This document shows positions 1-10,891 of a DNA stretch of 64,000 bases, one piece after another (position 1 is the stretch's first letter; each line of letters opens with the position of its first letter). The stretch is from Petrosia ficiformis (Eukaryota; Porifera; Demospongiae; Haplosclerida; Petrosiidae), in assembly GCA_947044365.1 (NCBI GenBank), contig OX345642.1, positions 1 to 64,000 on the forward strand, read 5' to 3'. The notes under the pieces were generated by a model. That model was not told where the DNA came from. It saw nothing but the letters and a program-made list of their open reading frames with translations, and searched no databases. The position numbers and the translations under genes were made by a program.

Positions 1-2889
1 TAAGCGTGTTTAAGCTCCAAATGACCACTACGTTTATTAGTGGCAACAATGAATCTCACAAGCTGAGACAATTCGTCTCTACTCTCCAGATCCATTGAAG
101 CACTGTCTTTCCCTGATATATAATTCATCCAGTAATTATGCAGACCATAGTTAACAAAAAGCTCTTTTGCAGTGTTGTTAGTGTTACAATGGACTCTGCC
201 CTTCACATTTATCACAACTGTGTTTCCCTTCTGTGAATAAATAACATTGCAAAAACTTTCAGCAACTTTCTCAGCAGAATCGAGCTGAAAATGTCCCAGG
301 GCAAAGTCAGTTGCTAACTGTTTAAGCCCTTCAAGTAAACCACCTTGATTAACAAACCGACCCAAATTCCACCCATGAAACACACTTGCATCTACAAACA
401 TTGAGTCACGTACATCTAGTATGTAATCTGGATTGGAAATATTTTGAATCTGCTCTTCTGTCAGGGTCTCTCTGCTGTACAAGCAGAGAGTATCCCTAGC
501 TCTGAAGTACATTTCAGTACTATGTGGTCTTAAGAAAAGACCACATCCTGCATTAGGAATGGTACTTTCAGCCACAAACACCATGGACTGGTGAATGTTG
601 GCTTTAGATCTAGTCACATGCAACTGCTGGCTATTATGACAGACAATCAGTTGTTTCTGATTAAAATCCAAATGTAAACTACGAAGTTTCCATGGCATAC
701 AGTCAGCAAATCTACATTTTGTAGCATGATTTGCTTTTAGGCATTGGGTAAACTTACACATTTCTATTTGTTTCTTGTCATTTAAAGGCTCATCAGTAAA
801 CTCGAGGAGGTGTTTTGGAATGGCATACAAGCCTTTCCCATTTTTTTCTGCAAACACCTCAGCAACTTTGTACTCACTTGGTGCTTCCTTGCGTCCTTCT
901 TCTGTCAAGAAGGACACACCATTTCTGATAACCTGCAAGGCTAAAGGCTCCCACAGATCATTCTCTCTTTGGACAATGATTGTAACAATGAGACGACCGT
1001 CAGGTAGATGAATGCTTTTGTCGTCCACTACATGTACGTACACCTTTTTAGCTGAGTGGAGTGTAGCCATTGCACTCCAGTGTCCTACGCTGCCGAGGTC
1101 ATGACTAATTGGGTGCCTACATGAAGGATGCTCTGACACCACAAATTTATGGGATATTTCAACAGCATCGTGAAATGCTTCACGAAATGGAATCCATGTT
1201 TCAGAAACACCATTTGTGAAATGCACTGCACTGCCATATTGGCTATACTTTTGCAGATCTGCAAATTTGTCTGTCACAATAAACCCTGAGTCCCCATCCA
1301 CAAAATGGATGGCACTGAGAGCATCATTTCCACCGTTTATTACAAAGTCCATATCACGACACAGGTACATTCGGTCACTCTGTGTCCCAAGCCTGCACAG
1401 ATCTACCAGATCTTTTACAATGACACTAGCTGGAATACCACAAACACCTTTGGCAAGCTTGGTGGTGGGAGGACACAATCGAGCAAATAATAGACATTCA
1501 TGAAGCGAAGACTTGCTAGTGTTCTTGTACTTCATTGATGCCGCACACATGGCTACATTACCAGACTGGCATGTCTCTTCGGTGTGGTACCGAAGTACAC
1601 CAGTTTGTTCCCATCTACGCTTCAGCGTGGGACAGAGTTGACAGTCAGGTGTTACACACCCGCCCAGTGAACTCAGTACATCTGTTTTCCTGCGTTTCAT
1701 GCAGTGTCCTGCCAGCTTATCGAGAATGCTAACGTCACCCTCTGCAATACTTACTACAGTTGTTGGCTTACTGCACAACTGTAATAAATTGGGGTCTGTA
1801 GGGTGTGGTTGATATGATTCTCCGTATTTAGCCCTGTTGATAAAACTGTGTAGATGTGCAGACTTGTTTATCAACTCATTCATGACTCTACCTATGCCAT
1901 AGTAACATTGTACGTCACACTGATTTTTTAGCATAGAATACCGAACCACTTTGGATGAAGCAGCATTGTATAGCTTATCCAATTCTTCCCTAACAGCAGT
2001 GACGTTTGTCGGGTTAGTCACAGCTGGAAGGTCGTGTTTAATTCCAACAGCTCCTGGAATATCAGAGTTTTCAGAAGCACATTCTGTCACCCTTATCAAA
2101 AGATGTCCCTTTTTTTCTGGACATTCGGGTTTCCATGTAGATGGAATGGTGACATTCTTAATTGCACAAATGTCACTGTCAACAGACCTAGTGGTACGTG
2201 TAGACTGTCCACCAGCATTTGAAATGGCATCACTTCTCATTCTACGACGCTTTGGCCGATTAGAATGCCCACTAGAACCCTCTTCCCCATCATCACGTGC
2301 TCTCCTACGACTAGTCGTAGGTAATGCTGAGTTAGACAATGCAGACCTAGAATTTGATGGTACAGGCACAGAGCTAGGCATTGACTTTCTCACGGAAGAG
2401 GGTATGATGCTGGTGGAGCTACTTGTACCAGTTCTACTTCCATTGCTAGTGTTAGGCTCACCTCTTAATACTTGTACACTAGCAGACAAATTTTCTACAA
2501 GATGACACATGAATTCATGGTCAACCGGTAGAGTACTCGATAATTCCAGAATCTTTATTAATAATGGAAATATTTGAGAAGCATTTCGTTGTGGATATTC
2601 TGGGGTAAAGAATGAATAACAAATGAAAACTGAATGATGAATTGTGACATGAGATATACAATTTTACTTAGCTACAATAATTATCTATAATTTTCACTCT
2701 GTATTATGAGAAACTGTTATATATATATATATAATTATACATGTTGCAGTGGTAATGATTGTCAGGTGCTAAAATAGTAATTAATGCATCTTATACAAAA
2801 CTCTATATTATAGTATACATGTATGTATATAATTAGTAGCTAGAAAAGGTATTCCATAATATATATAATTATAATTATATATATAATTA

Positions 2890-2928
<39 letters not shown>

Positions 2929-3138
2929 TATATACTACAGAAATGCATCACTGTTGGTACTACACAAATAGAGTACTCCATAATTATATATATATATATG
3001 TATATACTTTTTATATGCAATTACATTATATATATATATATATATACACATATGAACTAGTAACTATTGAAGCATTTATCATACACATTTACATGTACCT
3101 TCAATGACACGCTTGAAGCTCTCCATGCTCGTATCCAT
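1..3138 (-). CDS. Large SET-domain protein, partial (runs off left edge)
   Basis: Read on the minus strand as two exons: 3138-3099 (start ATG at 3138, 13 codons plus 1 nt, donor GTACAT) and 2599 down to base 1 (acceptor TTTACCCCAG). The second exon stays open for about 865 codons with no stop, so at least 879 residues are visible. The N-terminal third is Ser/Thr-rich with basic clusters (RRRMRSD), and a long middle part is unrecognised. The last ~190 visible residues resemble a SET methyltransferase domain: IPNAGCGLFL (N-terminal SET strand), a LCLY segment, GWNLGRFVNQGG where RFxNHSC is usual, and KELFVNYG where the catalytic EExxxDYG is usual. The Asn of NHS is kept but His is replaced by Gln, so activity is uncertain. 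It lies 600 bp downstream of a tyrosine recombinase gene on the same strand. The domain call is by eye; function beyond a possible protein-lysine methyltransferase is unknown. Confidence 0.68.
2600..3098. repeat. AT-rich intron with (TA)n microsatellites
   Basis: This stretch is the first intron of the SET gene. It is dominated by TA dinucleotide runs (for example 2718-2734, 2870-2935, 2985-3050) alternating with ATTATA motifs. No other gene is seen. Confidence 0.7.
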
Positions 3139-3377
3139 GTCATAGAAAAATTTACACCACGTTTAATTGAAATGCTGGGCCTAGATTTAACACATCACGT
3201 GAGCTCTATGCTAAAAGTTGCTTCATCCAGAAGTTGAATCTGAGTAGTCTGTAGGGGAAACCCTACAATAGCACTAGCTTCAGTGAAATTTAGACCCAGT
3301 GTAAATGGAGAGAACCAGCGTCGCGGGTTGTCTGAATCGTTGTAAGTAATAATGAGGTATGTGATAATTATAATAAT

Positions 3378-3408
<31 letters not shown>

Positions 3409-3477
3409 ATTATATAATTATATATAATATATATATACAATAATTACGATAATAAAATAATCGTTATAGTGATGACA

Positions 3478-3519
<42 letters not shown>

Positions 3520-3530
3520 TATATATATAT

Positions 3531-3580
<50 letters not shown>

Positions 3581-3737
3581 ATATATAATTATTAAATATA
3601 TATATTTATTATAATTAATTAATTGTCAATAATTATTATGATCATAGTTATAATAATGATATGAAAACCAAGATTAAAATAATTATTTAGCATTAATATA
3701 TATATATATATATATATATGTTACATTTAATGCAGGT
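3139..3737. repeat. AT-rich intergenic spacer with long (TA)n tracts
   Basis: The spacer lies between the start of the SET gene and the stop of the recombinase gene. Bases 3370-3720 are nearly pure TA/ATT microsatellite. Bases 3185-3345 are of normal complexity, contain CACGTGA, and show an open minus-strand frame without a gene-like signal; they probably hold the SET gene promoter. I see no further gene. Confidence 0.6.
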
Positions 3738-6373
3738 TCACTGGAGTGTTTGTATTTGGGTGATATCGTCAAGAGGAGTCCTGAGTTCATATGCCCTGTG
3801 CTCACGTGAGTACACCAAGTCAATACCTGTAATCAAACAAGAGAGTTTTTCTTCCCACCTGTTTGAAGCGATCTTGAGACGATAGTATCCGGGAAATGTC
3901 TCCACTAATTCGTTTAATAGTGCCGTTTTTGTTGTGGCATTTATCTCAAGGACTTTTGCAAAAATTAACTTTGGACATCTCTCAGTTGAATCGTTGGCAA
4001 TCATGGCAACACTTTCTCCGGGAACGACGACATTTGAGCTTGTTGGATCATCTGAGTCCTCGTCACTGATATCCTCTAAGCTTTTGCACATTTTCTTTGG
4101 TGATGTTACATCTATGGCTGGCGGTGGACGACGTAGTGCTTGCAGGACTTGTTTTGAAGCAAAGTGGACACCTGGTTTCACTCTTTCGTTGATGGTCCTC
4201 TTGTCGTAGATGTCCTGCTGATATCTTCTAGAGTGTCGCATTGCCACGGCAATACTTTCCATCACTGCTTCCGTCGATTCGTTGCCGGCAAATGTGACAA
4301 ACGACGATCGCAATGCATGTATTGATACTCCACCAACTCCCGTGTACTTGTAGAATATTGATTGAATGTATTTAGTCCAATTCTTGGAATCATAGCATCC
4401 ACCGTTATCATCCTAGAGAGAGAGAGAGAGAGAGAGAGAAACAAGGCGAGTGTCACTCACGACAAATCAGACAAATAGTTGACAGTCACACATGTACATG
4501 TACGTGCGTGGAACTCACCAGAAAGAGAATGGTTGATTTCGAACTGTTTGGTATCTTGTTGCGATAGCGTAAGAGGTAGTCTGACAGGACGTTCATGAAG
4601 TAGCTGTCATCAGGACAAGAGATCATTTGTGGTCCAGTTGAATGTCCTGTCTTGTGATCGGTAATGTACATTATGGCCTTCCCCTCGTAAGGTGAAAAGT
4701 GCAAAATGTTTTTGTGCAATCTGCTTTCGTAAGGTCCCGTTATTTCACTCTCGTGAATCTTGAAGTGCAATTCTCTGTATTCCCTTCCACGTCCCGGAGG
4801 AATGGCCGTGTACACTAACACAACAAGAAGTGATCGGGAAAGTTTGATCCTCTCCCAATCAGTGGACGAGTTGTAGTCATCGTTCAACTGTGCGAGGACC
4901 TCCAAGACTTCCTTCCTACACGAAAACAGAATGGCTGTATAACAACACATGTATCTGAATTGCCCCATCAGAAGTCTGATTGTCAGACTAAAAAAAAAAA
5001 ACAACAAACAAATACTTACCACGATAGCCAACGTCCTTTGGCTTTTAGTTCCTCCCAGGACTTATCTCTGTTGAGCTCTGCCTCCTTTTGGAAGACACTG
5101 ATGTACCTGTGGAGATTTTGTAACTGTGTTGTTTTCTCTTCTTTGTCGGCATATTTTACTGCACGTACGAGTGCCTGACAGTAACAACACAGTGTTCCCG
5201 GAGTGGAGTTTTTTTCCTCTCTCATGAATAGCAGGAATTTGTCTAGCAAGGCTTTGTCCAGAACGAGGCCAAATTGTAACGTTTCCTCCGTTCTTTTGCA
5301 GTACTCAAAAAAATCTTTGGAAAGGAATAGAGAAAGAAGGATATTAATGTGGGGGTTATACAACAGGCTTCTAAAATTCTAAAAAAAATGCTAAAAAAAA
5401 TTCAAAGCTCACAGAGTATCTGTTCTTTGGTTTTGTTTAACGTTATACTACTCAGAGGCTTTCCTTTCCTCTCGTGATTGAAAGGAGCTGCATAGAAAGT
5501 GTCCAGTCCTTCGATCTCTTTCATGAGGTCCTCGGGCAATGGAGGAGTACCCTTGCGGCCTCTCGTGCTGCCTTTTGTAGATGCTTGTTTAGTTGAAGTT
5601 TCTACATCAGAAATCCAAGGCACTACTTCCATATCATTAATTGCAGTGTGACTTCCGTCGTCTTCGCTGATCACAATGTGTGGTCCTGGTGGATGTTTTT
5701 GGATGGGAGACGAATGTGTGACGGTCTCTGAGTCCGAAATGACTTCAACTGCAAGGCTTTGGTCTTCCCGGAGTGAATTGCCCTCGGATACGATGTCTGC
5801 CTGCTCAATATCAGTACCAGTTGTGTCCATGTTTTCTGTTGTGTGATCAGGAGCAGTGTGGAGGGGTTCTTTCGTTACATTTTGTTGCAAGCTGTCAACA
5901 GATACCCCTCTGCTTTTGAGAATGGCTTCAATGTATCTTTCTGCACTGTTTTTGTCCATCAGTATGCACCTGTTAGTGCTTGACGATATGATCTTTTCTT
6001 TTCTCAGAATTGAAATTTCTGCTGGCAGTGCTAGGCATGTGACAATGCCCATCTTCATTCTCCTGCGACTCAAGGTACTGTTGTCATATAGTTCCAGCAA
6101 CTTGAACCTTTTGATCAGCTCTCCACAAGGTATGAGGTGTATGTCGTCTCTCCTTATGCCTTGGAAAATCTGTTTGTGGACTACAACATCGACGGGTTCA
6201 TCTGGTAAGTCAGACATTATCACACACACAGTATTCTTCACATTTTTTTCTCTCTCACTCTGCTCTGTCCTTCCCCTGTATTTATGTTGAACTGTTCTGA
6301 CCTCATGCTTTCTTAGAACCCATGAGTCATGTACCTGCACTTTTTGATGTTGACAAGATGGATGCGATGTCAT
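3738..6373 (-). CDS. Tyrosine recombinase (Crypton/phage-integrase-like), four exons
   Basis: Minus-strand exons: 6217-5413, 5314-5020, 4915-4519 and 4412-3738; phases agree and give 723 residues. An in-frame upstream ATG at 6373 would add 52 residues. Exon 1 encodes a ~268-residue region without a recognised fold. Exon 2 looks like the helical core-binding domain of tyrosine recombinases (LLDKFLLFMREEKNSTPGT). Catalytic signatures follow in order: IPPGRGREYREL (box I Arg, ~409-411), ITDHKTGHSTGP (beta-hairpin Lys, ~460), IHALRSSF (HxxR, His531/Arg534), MRHSRRYQQDIY (His559; nucleophile Tyr563 or Tyr568). All conserved positions look intact. A ~150-residue C-terminal tail follows. The third intron has a long CT-repeat polypyrimidine tract (4413-4440). 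It sits directly upstream of the SET gene on the same strand, so the two may belong to one element. No reverse transcriptase is nearby, which argues against a DIRS/Ngaro retroelement. Confidence 0.78.
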
Positions 6374-6440
6374 TGCACTTTAGAACCCACCAGTCATATC
6401 ATGCACTTTTTGATGTTGTCAAGAAGGATGCGATGTCATT
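6314..6440. repeat. Two-copy tandem repeat, ~67 bp
   Basis: Copies begin with TAGAACCCA at 6314 and 6381. Both contain GCACTTTTTGATGTTG followed by GGATGCGATGTCATT. They differ by a few substitutions and a short indel. The repeat covers the upstream alternative ATG (6373) of the recombinase gene. Confidence 0.85.
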
Positions 6441-6594
6441 CAAATTTTTATTTTCTCAAGTTTTCAGCCAGGAATACAACTATTAGTTTTGGGTGAGCTT
6501 TTCCATTCAGTTAACTGTCACTGTCACAGAATGTTTTTGTGTGTGTGAAGACCATTTTTTTGCGTGAAGATGTTATGTCCCTAAACCCTAAACC
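6441..6594. other. Left host flank, ending in CCCTAAA repeats
   Basis: This non-coding spacer ends in CCCTAAACCCTAAACCC at 6579-6595, immediately outside the 8.2-kb element. The same repeat sense continues at the far side of the element (23031 onward, CTAGACCCTAAGCC), which marks both as parts of one interrupted host locus. Confidence 0.7.
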
Positions 6595-7469
6595 CTATAT
6601 ACCTGAGAAGCAAAATTTCCCCAAATCCAGGTCTCAACGGATTCGTAATCTACGTCACGTGAGCATTAATTTGAATGCCTAAACTTTGCACTGACCCGCC
6701 CATTTCCGGTGTTAACCGTACCTCATTTAACTTCAAATAACTCAAAAAATAAAAGGTTTTAAAACTTCTAGTTACTGCCAATCTCTAAAAGAAAAATAGA
6801 CCTTTCTCAGTTCCAAAAATCAAGTCAATAGACCTTTAGATGTTGGAGTTATTAAGCTTCAAACATAAAGTATATGGAAATTTTTTTATAAGTTCAAGTT
6901 TGTCGATTAATATCTCCGCTTGTGAAGATGCTATAAACATGCAACCAACACTGAATGAAAGCCCAATCTTTTATCTCACTGAACCCCAAATACCCTATTA
7001 ATCCGCGCAAAGACCGCGGAATAGGGGCAGTTTGAATAAGGTACACTTTAAGACTAAACACTTTAAATTAGTTCAAAACCCATTGATAAATATACCGTTA
7101 GAAAGCTCTTTTTATGCTCATTTCAAAAATGCTTTTACTTTTTCAAACCAGTACTTACTTTTTGAGTTATTGTTGTTTTAATTTCGTCATTTTTCGGAAA
7201 TTATTTTTTGCCTTATACAGGAAAGGTATTTTGTATGGCTTCATGAGTTGGGGAATACACTACACTAGACATGTACATTCCAAACCCCAAGTACCCTAGT
7301 GAAACCCTGGCCTAAACTGTAGAACTAGAAAAAATTCAAAATATGTCCCTTTTATGTCCCTCGATAGAAAATTTGTGCCCTGGACACTTTTTTGGCAATT
7401 TCAAAGCTTGAAATTTCACCTGTACATTTGTCCACCTTCCCTCATTTCCCTGGTATATCTGGTTGATTT

Positions 7470-9370
7470 CCCCCAAAGGGACATATGTCCCTCAAATTTC
7501 AAATATGCTTGCCGCAAATTTAGTAATGGCGTTGTGCTACTCCATTTCCACTAACCACACCCTGATAGTGCAATCTTCTCTACCTACTTTCATTCCTGAA
7601 CCCTGAAATATGTCCCTAAAATATGTCCCTGTTTGGGGTTTCCCATTAAGGAAAGGTCCAACAAGCCTGGTATTTTAATGTGTTGCTTGTCTCCTCCTAT
7701 TCTTTAATTTTCATTGAAAAACAATTTTTCATATTTTTGAACTTTGGGGTTTCCATACTTCCCATTGACCCTGGAAGAAAATCTTCTTACAATGTATTCT
7801 ACCCCCAATACCAACTCCACCCACAAAATTTGGGGAAAATCCCTAACAGGGACATATGTCCCTTCAGAAATATTTTGCCCTGAACCCTTTACAAGCTTCC
7901 AAACTTTCTATACATTTTTGTAATGAAACTCTAGTGGGAGTACATTCCATTGCACTGCTTATTGTAAAATCCCCCAAAGGGACATATGTCCCTCAATTTT
8001 CATAATGATCTGCGTTTAAATTTACAGTGTAGTTGTGCTACTCCATCTCTACTAACCACACCCTGATAGTTTAATCTTCCCTTCCTTCCTCCATTCTGGA
8101 ACCCTGGAATATGTCCCTAAAATATGTCCCTGTTTGGGGTTCTTCGTTAAGGAAAGCTCCAACAAGCCTGGTATTTTAATATGTTGCTTGTCTCCTCCTA
8201 CTCTTTAATTTTCATTGAAAAAAAAATTTTCATATTTTTGAATTTGGGGTATTTCTATTTTCCATTGACCCTGGAAGAAAATATTCACACCTTTTAATCT
8301 ACTCCTAATACCAACTGCACCTACCAAATTTGGAGAAAATCCCTAACAGGGACATATGTCCCTTCAGAAAAATTTGCCCTGAACCCTTTACAAGCTTCCA
8401 AACTTTCTATACATTTTTGTGGTGAAACTCTAGTGGGAGTACATTCCATTGCACTACTTATTGTAAAATCCCCCAAAGGGACATATGTCCCTCAATTTTC
8501 ATAATGATCTGCGTTTAAATTTACAGTGTGGTTGTGCTACTCCATCTCTACTAACCACACCCTGATAGTTTAATTTTCCCTTCCTTCCTCCATTCTGGAA
8601 CCCTGGAATATGTCCCTAAAATATGTCCCTGTTTGGGGTACTTCGTTAAGGAAAGCTCCAACAAGCCTGGTATTTTAATATGTTGCTTGTCTCCTCCTAC
8701 TCTTCAATTTTCATTGAAAAAAAAATTTTCATATTTTTGAATTTTGGGGTATTCCTATTTTCCATTGACCCTGGAAGAAAATATTCACACCTTTTAATCT
8801 ACTCCTAATACCAACTGCACCTACCAAATTTGGAGAAAATCCCTAACAGGGACATATGTCCCTTCAGAAATATTTTGCCCTGAACCCTTTACAAGCTTCC
8901 AAACTTTCTATACATTTTTGTGGTGAAACTCTAGTGGGAGTACATTCCATTGCACTACTTATTGTAAAATCCCCCAAAGGGACATATGTCCCTCAATTTT
9001 CATAATGATCTGCGTTTCAATTTACAGTGTGGTTGTGCTACTCCATCTCTACTAACCACACCCTGATAGTTTAATCTTCCCTTCCTTCCTCCATTCTGGA
9101 ACCCTGGAATATGTCCCTAAAATATGTCCCTGTTTGGGGTACTTCGTTAAGGAAAGCTCCAACAAGCCTGGTATTTTAATATGTTGCTTGTCTCCTCCTA
9201 CTCTTCAATTTTCATTGAAAAAAAAATTTTCATATTTTTGAATTTTGGGGTATTCCTATTTTCCATTGACCCTGGAAGAAAATATTCACACCTTTTAATC
9301 TACTCCTAATACCAACTGCACCTACCAAATTTGGAGAAAATCCCTAAGGGGGACATATGTCCCTGCAATA
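7470..9370. repeat. ~500-bp tandem repeat with GGGACATATGTCCC palindromes (copy 1)
   Basis: Just under four units of about 500 bp. The perfect 14-bp palindrome GGGACATATGTCCC occurs at 7478, 7849, 7979, 8349, 8478, 8849, 8979 and 9350, so spacing alternates 371/130 bp. Each unit also carries two ATATGTCCCT half sites in tandem near its middle (about 7604, 8108, 8607, 9108). The last three units are nearly identical to each other and the first is more diverged. Such arrays in the non-coding end of a DNA element commonly bind the element's own recombinase; that role is inferred. Confidence 0.85.
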
Positions 9371-9900
9371 TAAATGTGCCCTGCACAACTTACAAGCTTC
9401 AGAGCTCTCTATAATTTTCTGTGGTGAAACCCCAGGGAGAGTACATTCCGTCCCACCATAAACCCTAAATAGGGACATAATTTATATGTCCCTCCCCCAA
9501 ACAAATTAAGTTTGGGAAACCATACCCATACACAACAGGTAGGAATTTCATCCTACAAGTGATGCACTATATAGGGCATTTTCATACTACTACAATAATG
9601 AAAGGGACATATTTCAGGGACATAATTTTAAAAATATAACTTCGAAAATTTGTATAGCTTCAATTGTTCTATAGGAGTTAACCCTGAAAGGATGTCTCCT
9701 CAGTACAATAATAGAAACATTCTGAAACTTTTTCATTTCTGAAAGGGACATAGGGACATATATGTCCCTTCACATAATGAATGATGCAATGGAGTTCATC
9801 GGGGATGAGAATTCCAATAGTGTTGTCCTGCCATAGTAAAAAGTACCATTCTTGAGAAATCACATATGTCCCACAAGAAAATTAAAGTATGCATACTTCA
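9371..9900. repeat. Further GGGACAT motifs, non-coding
   Basis: The stretch contains more degenerate palindromes built from the same half site, for example GGGACATAATTTATATGTCC (9471-9490) and GGGACATATATGTCCC (about 9752). I see no gene. Confidence 0.6.
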
Positions 9901-9904
9901 GATG

Positions 9905-10450
9905 TGATTACATTCAATTACATCAAATTGCATTCAATTACATTCAATGATTTGGTACAATTGAAGACCTTCAATTACTTTCAATTATTACATTCAAATA
10001 CAGCCAAATTACATTGCATCACACTTAAAATGCAAATTACACTGAATTAAATTAAATTACTTCACTGAATTCAAAATCCATTGGGATACCTTCAATTTCC
10101 TCTGTTTAGCTTCTAATTATATTCAGTTCTCTTCAAATTACATTCAAACACTTTCAATTGTTAAGAATTGGCTAATTTGATTGAAGTATCATGTAACTGT
10201 AACTGCTTGCAATCAATTACCATCAAATACCTTTAATTTAGGTTCAATTATTTTCTAATTCTACTTAGTCAAAATTACTTGAATTCACTTTTTTGAATTA
10301 CAATGAAATACTTTTTGCATTCCCTTATTTTCAAATTCCGTTGAATTACCCTAATTTGCATTCACTACTTTGCAATTGCATCAAATTATTTTAAATTACA
10401 TGAAATACCATTTATTGCATTCTAATTTTATTCCAATACCTTCACTTCCT
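9905..10450. repeat. Degenerate ATTCAATTAC low-complexity tract (copy 1)
   Basis: Short variants of ACATTCAATT/ACATCAAATT are repeated at roughly 10-12-bp spacing with much divergence. The tract is non-coding and recurs identically at 18123-18668 in copy 2. Confidence 0.7.
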
Positions 10451-10891
10451 TTATTTGATTTTAGCCTCCATTTAAATGCCACACCTTCAAAATATTTCTT
10501 TGGATTTCTATCAAGTTTGCTGAATTTTTCAACTTCTGAACTACAATTAACTGGTAATTGTACTATTATATGTACATTATTCTTTAATATTTAAACTAAA
10601 CACCATTTTCTGTAATTATATAGTATTACTAATTGACTAATTGTAAGGTAGCCATTTTTACAAAGGTCTGTTTTATAGTAAAGTGAGCTATAAAATAAAG
10701 AGTACTTGAGTCTTTGTTTTGATAATTGGTCAGTGGAATAACTACTTAACTTGTCACAAGTGGACAGAGTTGTGAAACAAAATGGCGTAATTTAAAAAGT
10801 TCATACTACTTGTATTAACAAGTTATTTTAATGTAAAATAATGAAATTTAGTTCACTTCATATCTCACAATAGAGTAATCCAGAGTTCATC

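Noticed and set aside
775..2505. Several plus-strand open frames of 61-184 codons
   Set aside because: They overlap the much longer, uninterrupted minus-strand frame of the SET gene and have no recognisable motifs.
3195..3440. 81-codon minus-strand frame
   Set aside because: The first half is translated microsatellite. The second half lies in the SET gene 5' region with no splice connection I could support.
6579..6597. Telomere repeat array (CCCTAAA)
   Set aside because: Only about two and a half repeats are present; this is an interstitial short motif and not a chromosome end.
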